A stretch of DNA of 41,762 nucleotides from Minisyncoccota bacterium (GCA_028718965.1 JAQUKS010000006.1:1-41762), one strand, 5' to 3'; positions 31,189 to 40,072 are shown, counted from the first letter of the stretch. The notes: generated by a model not told the origin, from the sequence alone. A program made the numbers and translations.

Positions 31189-32486
31189 TTAAAAAAATCA
31201 TCAAAAAATCAATGCCGCGGTTCATAATCGGCTGGTACCATTTTTTAACGGCCTTCTTGGGCGCGCTGATTTACGGCTTGCCGAGCCGTAAAATCAAGGT
31301 TATTGGCATTACCGGCACCAATGGCAAAACAACCACAGCCAATTTGGCCGCAGCCACCCTGGAAGCAGCCGGCCATAAGGTGGCGGTTGCTTCGTCAATA
31401 AAGTTCAAAATCGGGCCGGATGAAAAGGAAAACAAACTGAAGATGACCATGCCGGGTAGAGCGGTTTTGCAGAGATTCTTAAAGCAGGCGGTAAAAGCCC
31501 GATGCGATTACGCCATTCTGGAATGCACCTCGGAGGGAGTTTTGCAACACCGGCATAAGTTTATACGTTTTGAGACAATGGTTTTTACCAATTTGTCGCC
31601 GGAGCACATTGAACACCACAAAGGATTCGAGAATTACAAAAGGGCCAAGGGAGAATATTTCAAGGCTTGCAAAAACATCCACATTATCAACGGAGACAAT
31701 GAGAACAGCGGATATTTCCTGGGCTTCACGGCCAAGGCCAAATATGTTTATGGCTTTAAAGACGCAAAGACCGATTACAAAACGATAAAAGCCCAGAGAA
31801 TCGAAGAAAGCAAAGCCGGATTGTCATTTGAAATTGACGGCCTTGGATTCAGTCTTCCTCTTTTGGGACGGTTCAATGTATACAACGCGCTGGCGGCTGT
31901 TTGCGTCGGGTTGTCGCAGGGTGTCAGCTTAGAGGTTTGCCAGCAGGCCCTGTCTAAAGCAGACGGCGTGCCCGGCAGGATGGAGGAGATTATAAGCGAG
32001 CCGTTCAAGGTTATCGTTGACTATGCTTTCACGCCCAACGCCCTGGAGCAGGTTTATCTGGCGCTCAAGCCGCAAAAGCAAAGCGGGAAACTGGTCTGTC
32101 TTTTGGGCGCTTGCGGGGGCGGCAGGGACAAATGGAAAAGACCGGTGCTGGGGCAGATAGCGGTCAAATATTGCGATGAAATTATTATCACAAACGAAGA
32201 CCCCTACGATGAAAACCCCATGGACATTATCAACCAGGTCGCCCAAGGCGCGAAGGGAGAGGAAGGAGGGAACCTCCTTCCTGCAAGGAGGGATGTTCCT
32301 TCCTTCTTGATTTTAGACAGGCGGGAGGCGATACATAAAGCCTTAACACTGGCTAAGCCGGGCGACACGGTGGTGATTACGGGTAAGGGATGTGAGCCCT
32401 GGATCTGCGAGGCTAACGGAAAAAAGATTCCCTGGGACGACCGCCGGATAGCAAGAGAGGAACTGGCGGCTGTTATTGCCGGATAG
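31185..32486 (+). CDS. MurE-like Mur ligase without the N-terminal uridine-binding domain
   Basis: Mur ligases join an amino acid to the UDP-MurNAc peptide in peptidoglycan synthesis. The 433 residues begin with a basic hydrophobic segment (about 12-31; FIIGWYHFLTAFLGALIYGL) instead of the usual domain 1, then the ATP-binding loop GITGTNGKTTTA (41-52), ECTSEGVLQHRHK, FTNLSPEHIEHHKGFENYKRAK, LLGRFNVYNALAA, and the C-terminal domain with VIVDYAFTPNALEQVY (usually YAHTPDAL, His replaced by Phe), LLGACGGGRDKWKRPVLGQI, and TNEDPYDENPMDII. The motif at the amino-acid pocket reads EDPYDENP rather than DNPR, so meso-diaminopimelate is not certain as substrate. It overlaps ruvA by four bases. A palindromic in-frame insertion lies at 32257-32310. 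Confidence 0.85.
   Translation: MIKKIIKKSMPRFIIGWYHFLTAFLGALIYGLPSRKIKVIGITGTNGKTTTANLAAATLEAAGHKVAVASSIKFKIGPDEKENKLKMTMPGRAVLQRFLKQAVKARCDYAILECTSEGVLQHRHKFIRFETMVFTNLSPEHIEHHKGFENYKRAKGEYFKACKNIHIINGDNENSGYFLGFTAKAKYVYGFKDAKTDYKTIKAQRIEESKAGLSFEIDGLGFSLPLLGRFNVYNALAAVCVGLSQGVSLEVCQQALSKADGVPGRMEEIISEPFKVIVDYAFTPNALEQVYLALKPQKQSGKLVCLLGACGGGRDKWKRPVLGQIAVKYCDEIIITNEDPYDENPMDIINQVAQGAKGEEGGNLLPARRDVPSFLILDRREAIHKALTLAKPGDTVVITGKGCEPWICEANGKKIPWDDRRIAREELAAVIAG
32257..32310. repeat. In-frame palindromic element in the Mur ligase gene
   Basis: AGGAAGGAGG (32260-32269), spacer GAA, CCTCCTTCCT (32273-32282) is a perfect 10-bp inverted repeat. A second pair AAGGAGGGA/TCCTTCCTT follows with one G-T pair. 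Encoded residues GEEGGNLLPARRDVPSF fall in a loop of variable length in Mur ligases. Confidence 0.6.
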
Positions 32487-32498
32487 TAGAATGAATTT

Positions 32499-34259
32499 AT
32501 GTCCAATCATTCGCTTTCCAAAATATTCTCTGACATAGCCTTGTATCTTGAAATGGACAAAGTGCCGTTCAAGCCCCAGGCCTATGAAAAGGCCGCTTTG
32601 GCTTTGGAGGCCCTTGGCGAGGACGCGGCCGATATTTACCAAAAGAGCGGGCTTTCGGGCCTGGAAGCGATCGAGGGCGTCGGGGAAAGCATAGCTGAAA
32701 AGATCGAGGAATACGTCAAGACGGGAAAGATTAAGTATTATCAGGAGCTGAAAAAGAAAATGCCCGTTGACGTGCAAGCCCTCACGTCAGTTGAGGGCCT
32801 GGGTCCGAGAATGGTCAGGGAGCTTTACGAAAAATTGAAGATAAAGAACCTGGCTGATCTGGAAAAAGCGGCCGTGTCGGGTAAGATCGGCAAACTGCCC
32901 CGTTTCGGCGTCAAAAGCGAACAAAACATTTTGCGCGCCATCGAATTTTTGAAGCGCGACAGGGGCAGGTTCAATCTGGGCATGATCTATCCTTTTGTCG
33001 AAGAAACGCAAAAAAAACTGGCTGAAAGAAAAGAGGTAAAATGCGTTTCCCCGGCGGGCTCTTTGAGAAGAATGAAAGAGACCATCGGCGACATTGATTT
33101 TTTGGTTTGTCTCAAAGAGAACAAAAGCCCTCTTAAAGCCAAAGCCATGGCCGCTTCAACAATGGATTTTTTCGTTTCTTTGCCCGGCGTGGTTAAGATT
33201 TGGGACAAAGGGCTCACCAAGTCTTCGGTGCACATGGAAAGCGGATTCGACATGGACATCAGGGTCATTCCCGCGAAAAGCTACGGAGCTGCTCTGCAGT
33301 ATTTTACCGGCTCCAAAGAACACAACATCGCTTTGCGCAAGATCGCCATTTCAAAGGGACTGAAGCTCAACGAATACGGGCTTTTCAGGGGCAAAAAAAC
33401 AATAGCCTGCGAAACAGAAAGGGAGATATACCGGGCCTTGGGCATGTCCTTGATGCCCCCGGAGATCAGGGAGAATCAAGGCGAGATAGAGCTGGCCCAA
33501 AAGAACAAGATTCCCCGGCTTATCGAATACGATGATGTCAAGGGGGACCTGCACTGCCACTCGAACTGGGACGGCGGGTCTAATAGCATAGAAGAAATGG
33601 CCCAAGCGGCGCGGGAAATGGGCTACCAATATATCGGCATTGCCGACCACACGAAATTCTTGCGCATCGAGAACGGGCTTGACGAACGACAGCTCGCCAG
33701 GCAGAGAAAAGAGACAGACAAACTTAACGCTCTTTTCGCTGGCAAGAAAACGGGCTTCAGGATTTTGCAGGGATGCGAAGCCAACATAATGCCTGACGGG
33801 TCCGTTGACATAACCGACGAGGCCCTGGGAAAACTTGATTACGTGATCGCGGGCGTTCACTCGCGAATGAAGATGCCAAAATCGCAGATGACCGAACGCA
33901 TCATCAGGGCCATGAAAAATCCTCATGTGGATATTATTTCCCATCCCACCGGCCGCTCTTTGGGCAAAAGAGACGAATACGCCCATGACCTGGGCAAGAT
34001 ATTGCGGGCGGCCAGGGAGTATAACGTTGCTTTGGAAATAAACGGCTCTCCCTGGAGGCTGGATTTGAAAGACAGCAATATCCGGCTGGCCAAAAAGGCC
34101 GGAGTGAAAATGATCATCAACACGGATTCGCACCAGAAAGAGCATTTGAAATTCATGAAATACGGCGTGAGCCAGGCCAGGCGGGGCTGGGCCGAGAAAG
34201 AAGACATAATCAACAGCCGGACAGTCAACGATCTCCTGCGATTTTTTAAAAACAGTTAA
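32499..34259 (+). CDS. polX: DNA polymerase X with C-terminal PHP domain
   Basis: A repair polymerase of the bacterial PolX type, with gap-filling polymerase and PHP-dependent 3'-5' exonuclease activity in characterised members. The 586 residues hold helix-hairpin-helix segments ([35 protein letters not shown]), the nucleotidyltransferase core with GDIDFLV (Asp198, Asp200) and FDMDIRV (Asp251, Asp253), [14 protein letters not shown], then a PHP domain (about 345-575) with [39 protein letters not shown] and [13 protein letters not shown]. These supply the metal-binding His and Asp residues. The last 144 bases of this locus are perfectly repeated at 35226-35369. The GNAT gene begins two bases after the stop. 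Confidence 0.95.
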   Translation: MSNHSLSKIFSDIALYLEMDKVPFKPQAYEKAALALEALGEDAADIYQKSGLSGLEAIEGVGESIAEKIEEYVKTGKIKYYQELKKKMPVDVQALTSVEGLGPRMVRELYEKLKIKNLADLEKAAVSGKIGKLPRFGVKSEQNILRAIEFLKRDRGRFNLGMIYPFVEETQKKLAERKEVKCVSPAGSLRRMKETIGDIDFLVCLKENKSPLKAKAMAASTMDFFVSLPGVVKIWDKGLTKSSVHMESGFDMDIRVIPAKSYGAALQYFTGSKEHNIALRKIAISKGLKLNEYGLFRGKKTIACETEREIYRALGMSLMPPEIRENQGEIELAQKNKIPRLIEYDDVKGDLHCHSNWDGGSNSIEEMAQAAREMGYQYIGIADHTKFLRIENGLDERQLARQRKETDKLNALFAGKKTGFRILQGCEANIMPDGSVDITDEALGKLDYVIAGVHSRMKMPKSQMTERIIRAMKNPHVDIISHPTGRSLGKRDEYAHDLGKILRAAREYNVALEINGSPWRLDLKDSNIRLAKKAGVKMIINTDSHQKEHLKFMKYGVSQARRGWAEKEDIINSRTVNDLLRFFKNS

Positions 34260-34264
34260 ATATG
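34121..34264 (+). repeat. 144-bp direct repeat, copy 1 (polX 3' end)
   Basis: Identical base for base to 35226-35369 (offset 1105). It covers the last 46 codons of polX, its stop and the ATG of the following GNAT gene. The bases on both sides differ from the second copy. Confidence 0.97.
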
Positions 34265-35158
34265 TTTGCAAATGATAAAGAAAAGCCGCCTTTTCCAGAA
34301 ACAGCTCCGGAAAGCAAGCCTTCTCGCGACAAAGCTGCTGATAAGGAGCGAAGCGAAGTCGAACTTACTCAAAAGCAATCCGCTGAATCGGCTGGCTCGA
34401 AGCCGCCCGATATCGCGGGCGTGAGGGAAAAGATAGCCCGTTATTTTCCGGACAAGGATAAGTCAGCCAAAGTCGATGCCATAAAAAGAGAAATAACGTC
34501 TCTGGCAGACGAGATCACTGGTAAGAAAGAGTTTGAAAATAAGGTCAAAGAAATGTCCCGGGTGCTTGTTAAGGCCTTTGAAGATGACATATCCACGAAG
34601 TTCATAACCAACGGCAACGAAAAAGTGGCTGGCAGAATATTCGAGTTTTTAATAAAAATGGCCGCTGACAACGGAAAGGTTTACAGCGTCAAGAACGAAC
34701 GGGGAGACGTCCAAGCCGTGGCCGTGTGGGTGGCTCCGCCCTCGTATGGCGAAATTTTAACGCACGGCTTTGTTCCTTTGATGCGCACTCTTGTCGAGGA
34801 GCCCAAATCATTGAAGAATTTTTTGTCGTGCCTTTCTTTTTGCTCTGGAATCGAAGAAAAGCTCGCGCCCCGCGATCATTTGAGTCTTTCTTACATCGGC
34901 ACTGATCCGGCCCTGCAGGGCTCGGGCTTGGGCACCAGCCTGCTCAAAGAGAGCCTCAAGCGCATTGACGAAGACAAAGGAAAGCCTTGCTATCTTGAAC
35001 TTCTCGGAACAAAAGAAGAGCTTGGGAATCTTTCGTCATTCTATTCCAAATTCGGCTTTGAAGAGGCCTCCCAAACAGTGTGCTATAAAGAAAAAGAGGG
35101 CATATATCACAAAGCCATGGTCAGGCCCGGGTTCTCTGGCTCATCGGAAAAGGGCTAA
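34262..35158 (+). CDS. GNAT-family N-acetyltransferase with N-terminal disordered region
   Basis: The 298 residues begin with a charged, Pro/Ser/Glu-rich disordered segment (about 1-58), then a helical part (about 60-135), and a GNAT domain (about 137-290). The acetyl-CoA loop shows LSYIGTDPALQGSGLGTSLLK, the usual Q/R-x-x-G-x-G/A motif, followed by PCYLELLGTKEELGNLSSFY and FGFEEASQTV. The family transfers acyl groups to amines; the substrate cannot be told from the sequence. The gene sits between two perfect 144-bp copies of the polX 3' end, and its start codon is the last base triplet of the first copy. The last residues RPGFSGSSEKG have a near match in a remnant at 37766. Confidence 0.8.
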   Translation: MFANDKEKPPFPETAPESKPSRDKAADKERSEVELTQKQSAESAGSKPPDIAGVREKIARYFPDKDKSAKVDAIKREITSLADEITGKKEFENKVKEMSRVLVKAFEDDISTKFITNGNEKVAGRIFEFLIKMAADNGKVYSVKNERGDVQAVAVWVAPPSYGEILTHGFVPLMRTLVEEPKSLKNFLSCLSFCSGIEEKLAPRDHLSLSYIGTDPALQGSGLGTSLLKESLKRIDEDKGKPCYLELLGTKEELGNLSSFYSKFGFEEASQTVCYKEKEGIYHKAMVRPGFSGSSEKG

Positions 35159-35182
35159 CATTTTTTTCATTACAGTTGCGAT

Positions 35183-35225
35183 CTATGATGCTTTAGTACT
35201 ATCGGAGCCGTAATAACTGCTATGC
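35183..35225 (-). pseudogene. Tail fragment of a Wzc-like tyrosine kinase gene
   Basis: On the minus strand this reads HSSYYGSDSTKAS then stop, matching the end of the intact kinase (NSYYGSDVDDRRS) at 37873. The plus-strand bases around it, GAGCCGTAATAACTG and CATTACAG...CGATCTA, also match 37858-37914. It is cut off abruptly at 35226, where the second polX repeat begins. Confidence 0.7.
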
Positions 35226-35369
35226 CACGGATTCGCACCAGAAAGAGCATTTGAAATTCATGAAATACGGCGTGAGCCAGGCCAGGCGGGGCTGGGCCGA
35301 GAAAGAAGACATAATCAACAGCCGGACAGTCAACGATCTCCTGCGATTTTTTAAAAACAGTTAAATATG
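35226..35369 (+). repeat. 144-bp direct repeat, copy 2 (displaced polX 3' end)
   Basis: Exact copy of 34121-34264. It runs straight into the terminator at 35371, so this was probably the original 3' end of polX and the GNAT segment was inserted before it. Confidence 0.97.
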
Positions 35370-35370
35370 C

Positions 35371-35409
35371 TAATCAAAAAGCACCCTTTAAAAGGGTGCT
35401 TTTTGATTG
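35371..35409. terminator. Bidirectional terminator
   Basis: AATCAAAAAGCACCCTTT and AAAGGGTGCTTTTTGATT form an almost fully palindromic hairpin with T runs on both strands. It lies between the polX/GNAT unit and the convergent surface-protein gene. Confidence 0.88.
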
Positions 35410-35419
35410 AAAATAAGCG

Positions 35420-37567
35420 TCATTTGATCAAGGTGTTGTTGCTCTCGTTTGATTCTTCCACTAAGTTTGCCGGGTCGACATAAGCGATGAACTTAGTCGC
35501 GTTGACAAATGAATTATTTCGGATAAGAACGGTAGAAAACTGAATGGGGAGGCTCGGTGATATTGTTTTTGGCGCCATGTCGCCAATTCCTCCCACTAAG
35601 CCGCTAATCTTAGCGCTGCCCACAAAAGAAGCAGAGCTAAGTGTGTCTTTATAAACACCGATAGTAAAATCACTGGGCAGAGTAGCGTCGACTGAACCAA
35701 TATTCTGAATTGTTATGTCGAACGACTTTCCGTCAGCACCATAATCTTTCCAAACGAAATTTTTTATAACCAAATCCGGCAAAGCTGGCGCTGATAAACA
35801 AGTTCCTTCGCTGCAGCCGTTGGGGCAAACAAGGCCGTAAGCTCCGAATTTTCCACCGCTGGTCACATAGGCCTCGTTAAGTTGCGAGCCTATGCAGTAA
35901 TCATAAAAAGTGGAAAAGTTTTCAGAGGTAGGTATTGGAGTCGATGGATTTGGTTCTTGCCCGAAAATATATTGTTTGGATAAACTTCCCCCAATGTATA
36001 TTCCCTTTCCAACTCCTGCAATAAATAAGTCGGGATAATTCTGTTGAGTAACGGGCAAACTGATAGGATTGTTGGTATAATCGGGGCTGTTGTCTGAATC
36101 GGTAGGGGCTACTGCCGGGATGGCCGCGGGCAGAATGCTAAAGTAATTATCGCTTAAATCAGCATAAACTTTATCATTGGACATTACCATTATCCTATAA
36201 CTGTCTCCGGGCAAATAATATTTAGCCGTGTTGTCTTGAGTGAGGCAAAAACCTCCCTGTTTAAGCTCGAACGTCATTTTCCCCGCCGATGCGCTGGCTC
36301 CCGCAAGCGCGCAAGCTAAGCCGTCAGGGAAACGCAAATAAACAGTGACTACCTCTTTCGCGCTCCAGGATCCATGGGTGCTCCAAGCGACCTCGTGATT
36401 ATCTTGATCCAATTGCCATTTTTCTCCCCCATTGGGCGAAAGAACGGTAATGGATTTTTGAGCCGGTGAAACAATACTGAAGAAATTATCGCTTGAATCT
36501 TGAGCGCCTGCCCCCCCAACTCCAAGGTCGGCATCTTCCGTTACGATATATACCTTATACTGGCCCGAAGTAAGCCCTTTCGCGATGTTCGGGCAACCCT
36601 TGTTTTCCTCGGGTTTAAAAGTATAGCTACCCTGCGAAGCAGGAACGGAGCCCAATAAGCATGTGCCGCCGTCAGAAAACCACAGATAAACTACTGCTTT
36701 TTCCACCCCCTGAGACGTCCATTTAATAGTGTAGGTATTTCCAAAATACAAAGTTTCTCCGCCATTGGGCGAAAGAACGGTAATGGATTTCTGAGCCGGT
36801 GAAGACGAGGCCAAACAAGCTCCGTCAGAGCAGCCATTGGGACAATCGTAGAATATGCTGCCATTGCAAGCTTTTTCCCAAAGCGTGTTCGGGGCGTCTA
36901 AAGAGCCAGCGCAAACATCCCAACTTGTTTTATTATTCTCGGTTGTATAACCTTTGACGTAAAAATCCAGGCCTCCGTCAGAATCAGTGCATACCGGGCT
37001 GGAAGTTGCAGTGGATGCGGGGCAGGCCGCGAACTGGCAAGATGGCCAAACGCGGCTTACAGCTGAACCGTCGGGACAAATTTTGGCATCCTCGGCACAG
37101 GCAGTTTGCGAGGGCTGCCCCTGGCTGCCGCAGCCATACAAAGCGTTGAGCTTGGCTCGGGTGGATTTGCCCACATAACCTGTGCCGTGCGTCAATCCGT
37201 AAGCATTCAGGACTTCATTCCGGTATTTTTCCTGAAACCCGACAACAAGCGAAGCGGTTGGCTCGTCAAAATTGCTATGAGACCAATCATCGTTGCCAAA
37301 CCCGCTTTTGGCCAAGGCCGTGTGCAGCGCATCGACTTCGTTCCCGCTGGAGCCGATTCCTAGATTAGTGTTAAAAGTATGGCACCAAGTCGCGCCGCTA
37401 TTGCCCTGCAATTGGTTTAACTGGACCATCAATTGGGCTATCTGATCCTGCAGGGCCGTAATTTGAGCCCTGATTTCATCGGCTGTTACAGCTAAGGCCG
37501 GAGAGGCCGTGACAAACACCGCGAGCGCCAGCAGAAATATGACTGGCGCAAAAAGTTTTTTTCTCAT
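35420..37567 (-). CDS. Secreted multidomain surface protein (PG-binding-like, Kre9/KNH-like repeats, CARDB)
   Basis: The 715 residues have a signal peptide (about 1-26), a short coiled coil (about 27-55; IRAQITALQDQIAQLMVQLN), a peptidoglycan-binding-like helical domain (about 65-145; IGSSGNEVDALHTALAKSGF), a Cys-rich part (about 155-255), two similar beta domains starting ITVLSPNGGE (about 263 and 372; resembling the Ser-Thr-rich Kre9/KNH family, with TYTIKWTSQG and SGQYKVYIVTED), a spacer, another Cys-rich motif, and a CARDB-like C-terminal domain (about 600-715; LPDLVIKNFVWKDYG, VDPANLVEESNESNNT). No membrane anchor or sorting motif is seen at the C-terminus, so attachment is probably through the N-terminal part. 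An adhesion or surface-coat role is likely. It is convergent with GNAT. Confidence 0.8.
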   Translation of the reverse strand: MRKKLFAPVIFLLALAVFVTASPALAVTADEIRAQITALQDQIAQLMVQLNQLQGNSGATWCHTFNTNLGIGSSGNEVDALHTALAKSGFGNDDWSHSNFDEPTASLVVGFQEKYRNEVLNAYGLTHGTGYVGKSTRAKLNALYGCGSQGQPSQTACAEDAKICPDGSAVSRVWPSCQFAACPASTATSSPVCTDSDGGLDFYVKGYTTENNKTSWDVCAGSLDAPNTLWEKACNGSIFYDCPNGCSDGACLASSSPAQKSITVLSPNGGETLYFGNTYTIKWTSQGVEKAVVYLWFSDGGTCLLGSVPASQGSYTFKPEENKGCPNIAKGLTSGQYKVYIVTEDADLGVGGAGAQDSSDNFFSIVSPAQKSITVLSPNGGEKWQLDQDNHEVAWSTHGSWSAKEVVTVYLRFPDGLACALAGASASAGKMTFELKQGGFCLTQDNTAKYYLPGDSYRIMVMSNDKVYADLSDNYFSILPAAIPAVAPTDSDNSPDYTNNPISLPVTQQNYPDLFIAGVGKGIYIGGSLSKQYIFGQEPNPSTPIPTSENFSTFYDYCIGSQLNEAYVTSGGKFGAYGLVCPNGCSEGTCLSAPALPDLVIKNFVWKDYGADGKSFDITIQNIGSVDATLPSDFTIGVYKDTLSSASFVGSAKISGLVGGIGDMAPKTISPSLPIQFSTVLIRNNSFVNATKFIAYVDPANLVEESNESNNTLIK
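36421..36803 (-). repeat. Internal repeat within the surface-protein gene
   Basis: A 50-base segment at 36421-36470 recurs at 36754-36803 with two mismatches. It marks the starts of the two Kre9/KNH-like domains (linker and ITVLSPNGGE), indicating recent domain duplication or gene conversion. Confidence 0.85.
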
Positions 37568-37765
37568 AATTTTTGTTATTTAAAAACTTTATTTCGGCCC
37601 GAGTTCACCCACCCTGGCTGAACATCATTTAATTCTACACTTTTGTTTTATGGTAATTCATTTGCCTCAAAAGTCAATCGCTCACTCAAGCCTGTCTGTG
37701 ATTTTCGGGTGTTATTTTATGCCAGGGAGCGAAGCGGGAATAATCTTGCCCAAAATCCATTCGCG

Positions 37766-37804
37766 AAACGGCCCGGGTTCTCTGGATCAACGGAAAGCGG
37801 CTGA
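37766..37804 (+). pseudogene. Tail remnant of a GNAT gene
   Basis: The frame reads KRPGFSGSTESG then stop, against VRPGFSGSSEKG then stop at the end of the intact GNAT gene. The 16 bases GGCCCGGGTTCTCTGG are identical at 37770-37785 and 35124-35139. Upstream similarity fades within a few codons. Confidence 0.6.
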
Positions 37805-37820
37805 AACATTGTTTTCAAAT

Positions 37821-37858
37821 GAAAAAGCCGTGGAACATATTGTCCCACGGACTTTTTT
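37821..37858. terminator. Terminator of the Wzc-like gene
   Basis: CCGTGG (37828-37833) pairs with CCACGG (37845-37850). GAAAAAG on one side and CTTTTTT on the other give T runs on both strands, serving the minus-strand export genes. Confidence 0.75.
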
Positions 37859-37872
37859 ATTACAGCTACGAT

Positions 37873-40068
37873 CTACGATCTACGATCGTCAACGTCAGAG
37901 CCGTAATAACTGTTGTATTTTGCGTAAGAATAAGGATATTCTTCCTTATTCTTAGCATTTACAAAAGTCAGAACGACCCCAAAGATATTCGCACCGGCAG
38001 TTTCCAAATTCTCTTTGGTCTTTTTGATCATAGAGGATTTGGTGCTCCCGGTGCGCAGCACAAAAAGAACACTAGCCCCTAGTTGAGCCAGGGAAACCGT
38101 TTCACTCGTTATCAGGCCCGCGGGCGGGCAGTCAAGGATGACATAGTCAAACTCCTCCTTCAAGGAGGAGATGATTTTTGCCATCAACCTCTGGTTCGAA
38201 AGCAGATCACTCGGTCCGAAATTAAGAGAATCTTCGTCCGAGATTTTGCCAGCGCACAATATTGAAAGGTTGTCAACTACCTTTCTTAAGAAGGAGGATG
38301 GCTCCTCTTCCTTAAGAATCATCTCGGCCAACCCGGGTGTGGAGCCCGGAAAGCCGAAAATTTCATGAATCCTTGGCCGATGAAGGTCGGCATCGACCAG
38401 GACAACCCTGCTCCCGCTCCTGGCGAGCGTGACAGCAAGGTTAACGGCTGTCGTTGTTTTCCCCTCCCCTGGCAGGGAGGAGGTGATCAAGACAACATTA
38501 CCAACGATCTCCCGGTTGGCCCGCAACGCCGCGGCCAAGGACCGGTAGGCCTCTGCGACACGGCTTTTTGGATTTAAGAAGAGCATGCTTTTTTCCAGGA
38601 AAGCAGCAAGCTCCTCCTTACCGTTACCGTTGCCGTTTTTGCCACGGCCGTTCCTATCGGAGAGTGCTCGCATTACTTTCCGATGAGGAGCGGCTTCCAG
38701 AGCGATGTCGGGGATTACTCCCACGACTGGCAACCCCGTCAATTCTCTGGCCTGTTCGCTAGTTCTGACAGTACTATCCAGGAACTCAGCGAACACAACG
38801 GCCCCGAGACCTAAAAAGATCCCCAGTATCCCTCCAATGAGGAGGACCAGTTTCTTTTTTGGCCTGACCAATGCAGCATGATCTGCCGGGCTGATGACAC
38901 TCATCCCGGAGCTTTTTAACTCTTTCTCAATGCTTACATCTGCGTATCTGGTTTGCAATTGAGAAAGGTATGACCTTGCGATCTCCTCCTCTCCTTTTAT
39001 TTGGGAGATAAGGGAGTCCTTGGCTCCCATCGCAGGGTGATCATTCATAAATTTTTCTGCCAAACCTTTTAATATTTTTTCTTTTTGTTTTAGGGTTTGG
39101 ACAGAAATATCCAATTGTGTTTCTTCGAGAAGGAGACTGTTTAATTCCGAAATCGGGTCCCCCTCTGTTTGACTAAATCTTTCCTGCTCGGTTTTTAGCT
39201 GCCTCTGAGTAGAGGCGATCTTTTCTTTCAGACGTAAGACCGTCGGGTGTTCTTCGGTGTAGCGGTTTAACGCGTCGGAGAGCTCATTTTGCTCTTGATA
39301 AAGCCTTTTCCTTAGATCTTCTACTTGGGGAGTCAGCTTTGCATCTGCCACAACTGTTCTTCTCTGCTCGATCCTTTTCCTTAGTGCCTGAAGCTGGGCT
39401 TCGGCCAGCCCAGCTTCTATTCCAGCCTTAGTGGCTTCTTCTTTCTTTTTGCTGAAGGCTTGGACCAACCCACTATCTTGGGGCTCGCTGGATAGGTCTT
39501 CGCCTTGCATGATCTTTGCCAATTCTTCCTTTTTGTTCCTAACCTCTTCGTTGAATTTTTCTGTTTGAGAGGTTAGAAACTCTAATACAGCCTCAAGCTC
39601 CATTTTTCTTTTTTCGCTGTCACTCTTAAGAAGTATAGAAGTAGCTTTGTTGGCTGTTTCTGTAGCTTTTCCAGGCTCTCCTCCTGTTACAGACAACTCG
39701 AAAATATTAGAAACACCTCTTTTTGTGATTTTGATTTCTCCACTATACGCTAAACTTTTTTTGATCGTGGGGCTGTTGAGATAAATGCGTTTAGCTTCTA
39801 TGTCCGTGTCTATGTTGTCTGGCTTTATAGCTTCGACTATGGTCATATTTGTGTTCTTTTCTACCATAATTGCCACCTTAGCCTCATACACGGGCTTAGC
39901 CCGCATGAGATAGCCAACGGTGGCCGCAAAAACGACCAGAATCGATACTAGGAAGTAGAACTTCCTTCGCCAAAAGGCCCTAAAGTATTGCCGTGGGTCT
40001 GTCTCCTGTTCCGGTGGTGCGGCAATGTAAACCACCTCTTGTTTTTCTTCTTTCTTTTCTTCTTTCAT
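37873..40068 (-). CDS. Polysaccharide chain-length determinant with BY-kinase domain (Wzc-like)
   Basis: Wzc-type proteins control polymerisation and export of capsule or exopolysaccharide, and autophosphorylate on tyrosines. The 731 residues have a Wzz domain with membrane helices at about 34-54 and 424-446, a long periplasmic-type coiled coil between them (about 150-380), a PKKK proline/lysine segment before the second helix, and a cytoplasmic BY-kinase: Walker A SLPGEGKTTTAV (Lys537), Walker A' VVLVDADLHRPR, Walker B DYVILDCPPAG, and a C-terminal tyrosine cluster (YPYSYAKYNSYYGSD). Kinase and membrane domains are fused, as in proteobacteria rather than split as in Firmicutes. It lies four bases after the Wza-like gene stop region and is co-transcribed with it. 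Confidence 0.93.
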   Translation of the reverse strand: MKEEKKEEKQEVVYIAAPPEQETDPRQYFRAFWRRKFYFLVSILVVFAATVGYLMRAKPVYEAKVAIMVEKNTNMTIVEAIKPDNIDTDIEAKRIYLNSPTIKKSLAYSGEIKITKRGVSNIFELSVTGGEPGKATETANKATSILLKSDSEKRKMELEAVLEFLTSQTEKFNEEVRNKKEELAKIMQGEDLSSEPQDSGLVQAFSKKKEEATKAGIEAGLAEAQLQALRKRIEQRRTVVADAKLTPQVEDLRKRLYQEQNELSDALNRYTEEHPTVLRLKEKIASTQRQLKTEQERFSQTEGDPISELNSLLLEETQLDISVQTLKQKEKILKGLAEKFMNDHPAMGAKDSLISQIKGEEEIARSYLSQLQTRYADVSIEKELKSSGMSVISPADHAALVRPKKKLVLLIGGILGIFLGLGAVVFAEFLDSTVRTSEQARELTGLPVVGVIPDIALEAAPHRKVMRALSDRNGRGKNGNGNGKEELAAFLEKSMLFLNPKSRVAEAYRSLAAALRANREIVGNVVLITSSLPGEGKTTTAVNLAVTLARSGSRVVLVDADLHRPRIHEIFGFPGSTPGLAEMILKEEEPSSFLRKVVDNLSILCAGKISDEDSLNFGPSDLLSNQRLMAKIISSLKEEFDYVILDCPPAGLITSETVSLAQLGASVLFVLRTGSTKSSMIKKTKENLETAGANIFGVVLTFVNAKNKEEYPYSYAKYNSYYGSDVDDRRS

Positions 40069-40072
40069 TTTC

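Larger units (their letters stand above)
37568..37872. other. Intergenic region between surface protein and Wzc-like gene
   Basis: It holds the upstream region of the surface-protein gene (no clear promoter hexamers; a TAGAAT occurs on the minus strand near 37635), a GNAT tail remnant (37766-37804) and a terminator (37821-37858). I see no complete gene. Confidence 0.5.

Noticed and set aside
33351-34271. Long minus-strand open frame of 306 codons inside polX
   Set aside because: It is the antisense shadow of a confidently identified gene with GC-rich third positions; the translation shows no family features and has no ribosome site.
34262-35225. GNAT segment as an insertion sequence or integron cassette
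   Set aside because: No transposase, integrase, terminal inverted repeats or attC-like structure are visible; the only boundary signal is the 144-bp polX duplication.
34340-37735. Shared word GGAGCGAAGCG near 34346 and 37726
   Set aside because: Too short, lies in a coding disordered region in one case, and lacks surrounding similarity; probably chance.
38152-38316. Short palindromes in the Wzc-like gene (CTCCTCCTT/AAGGAGGAG at 38152-38170; CTTAAG arms at 38285-38316)
   Set aside because: They fall in segments that match the normal kinase family sequence (SSLKEEFDYV and ILKEEEPSSFLRK), so they come from ordinary Ser/Leu/Lys/Glu codons and not from an inserted element.
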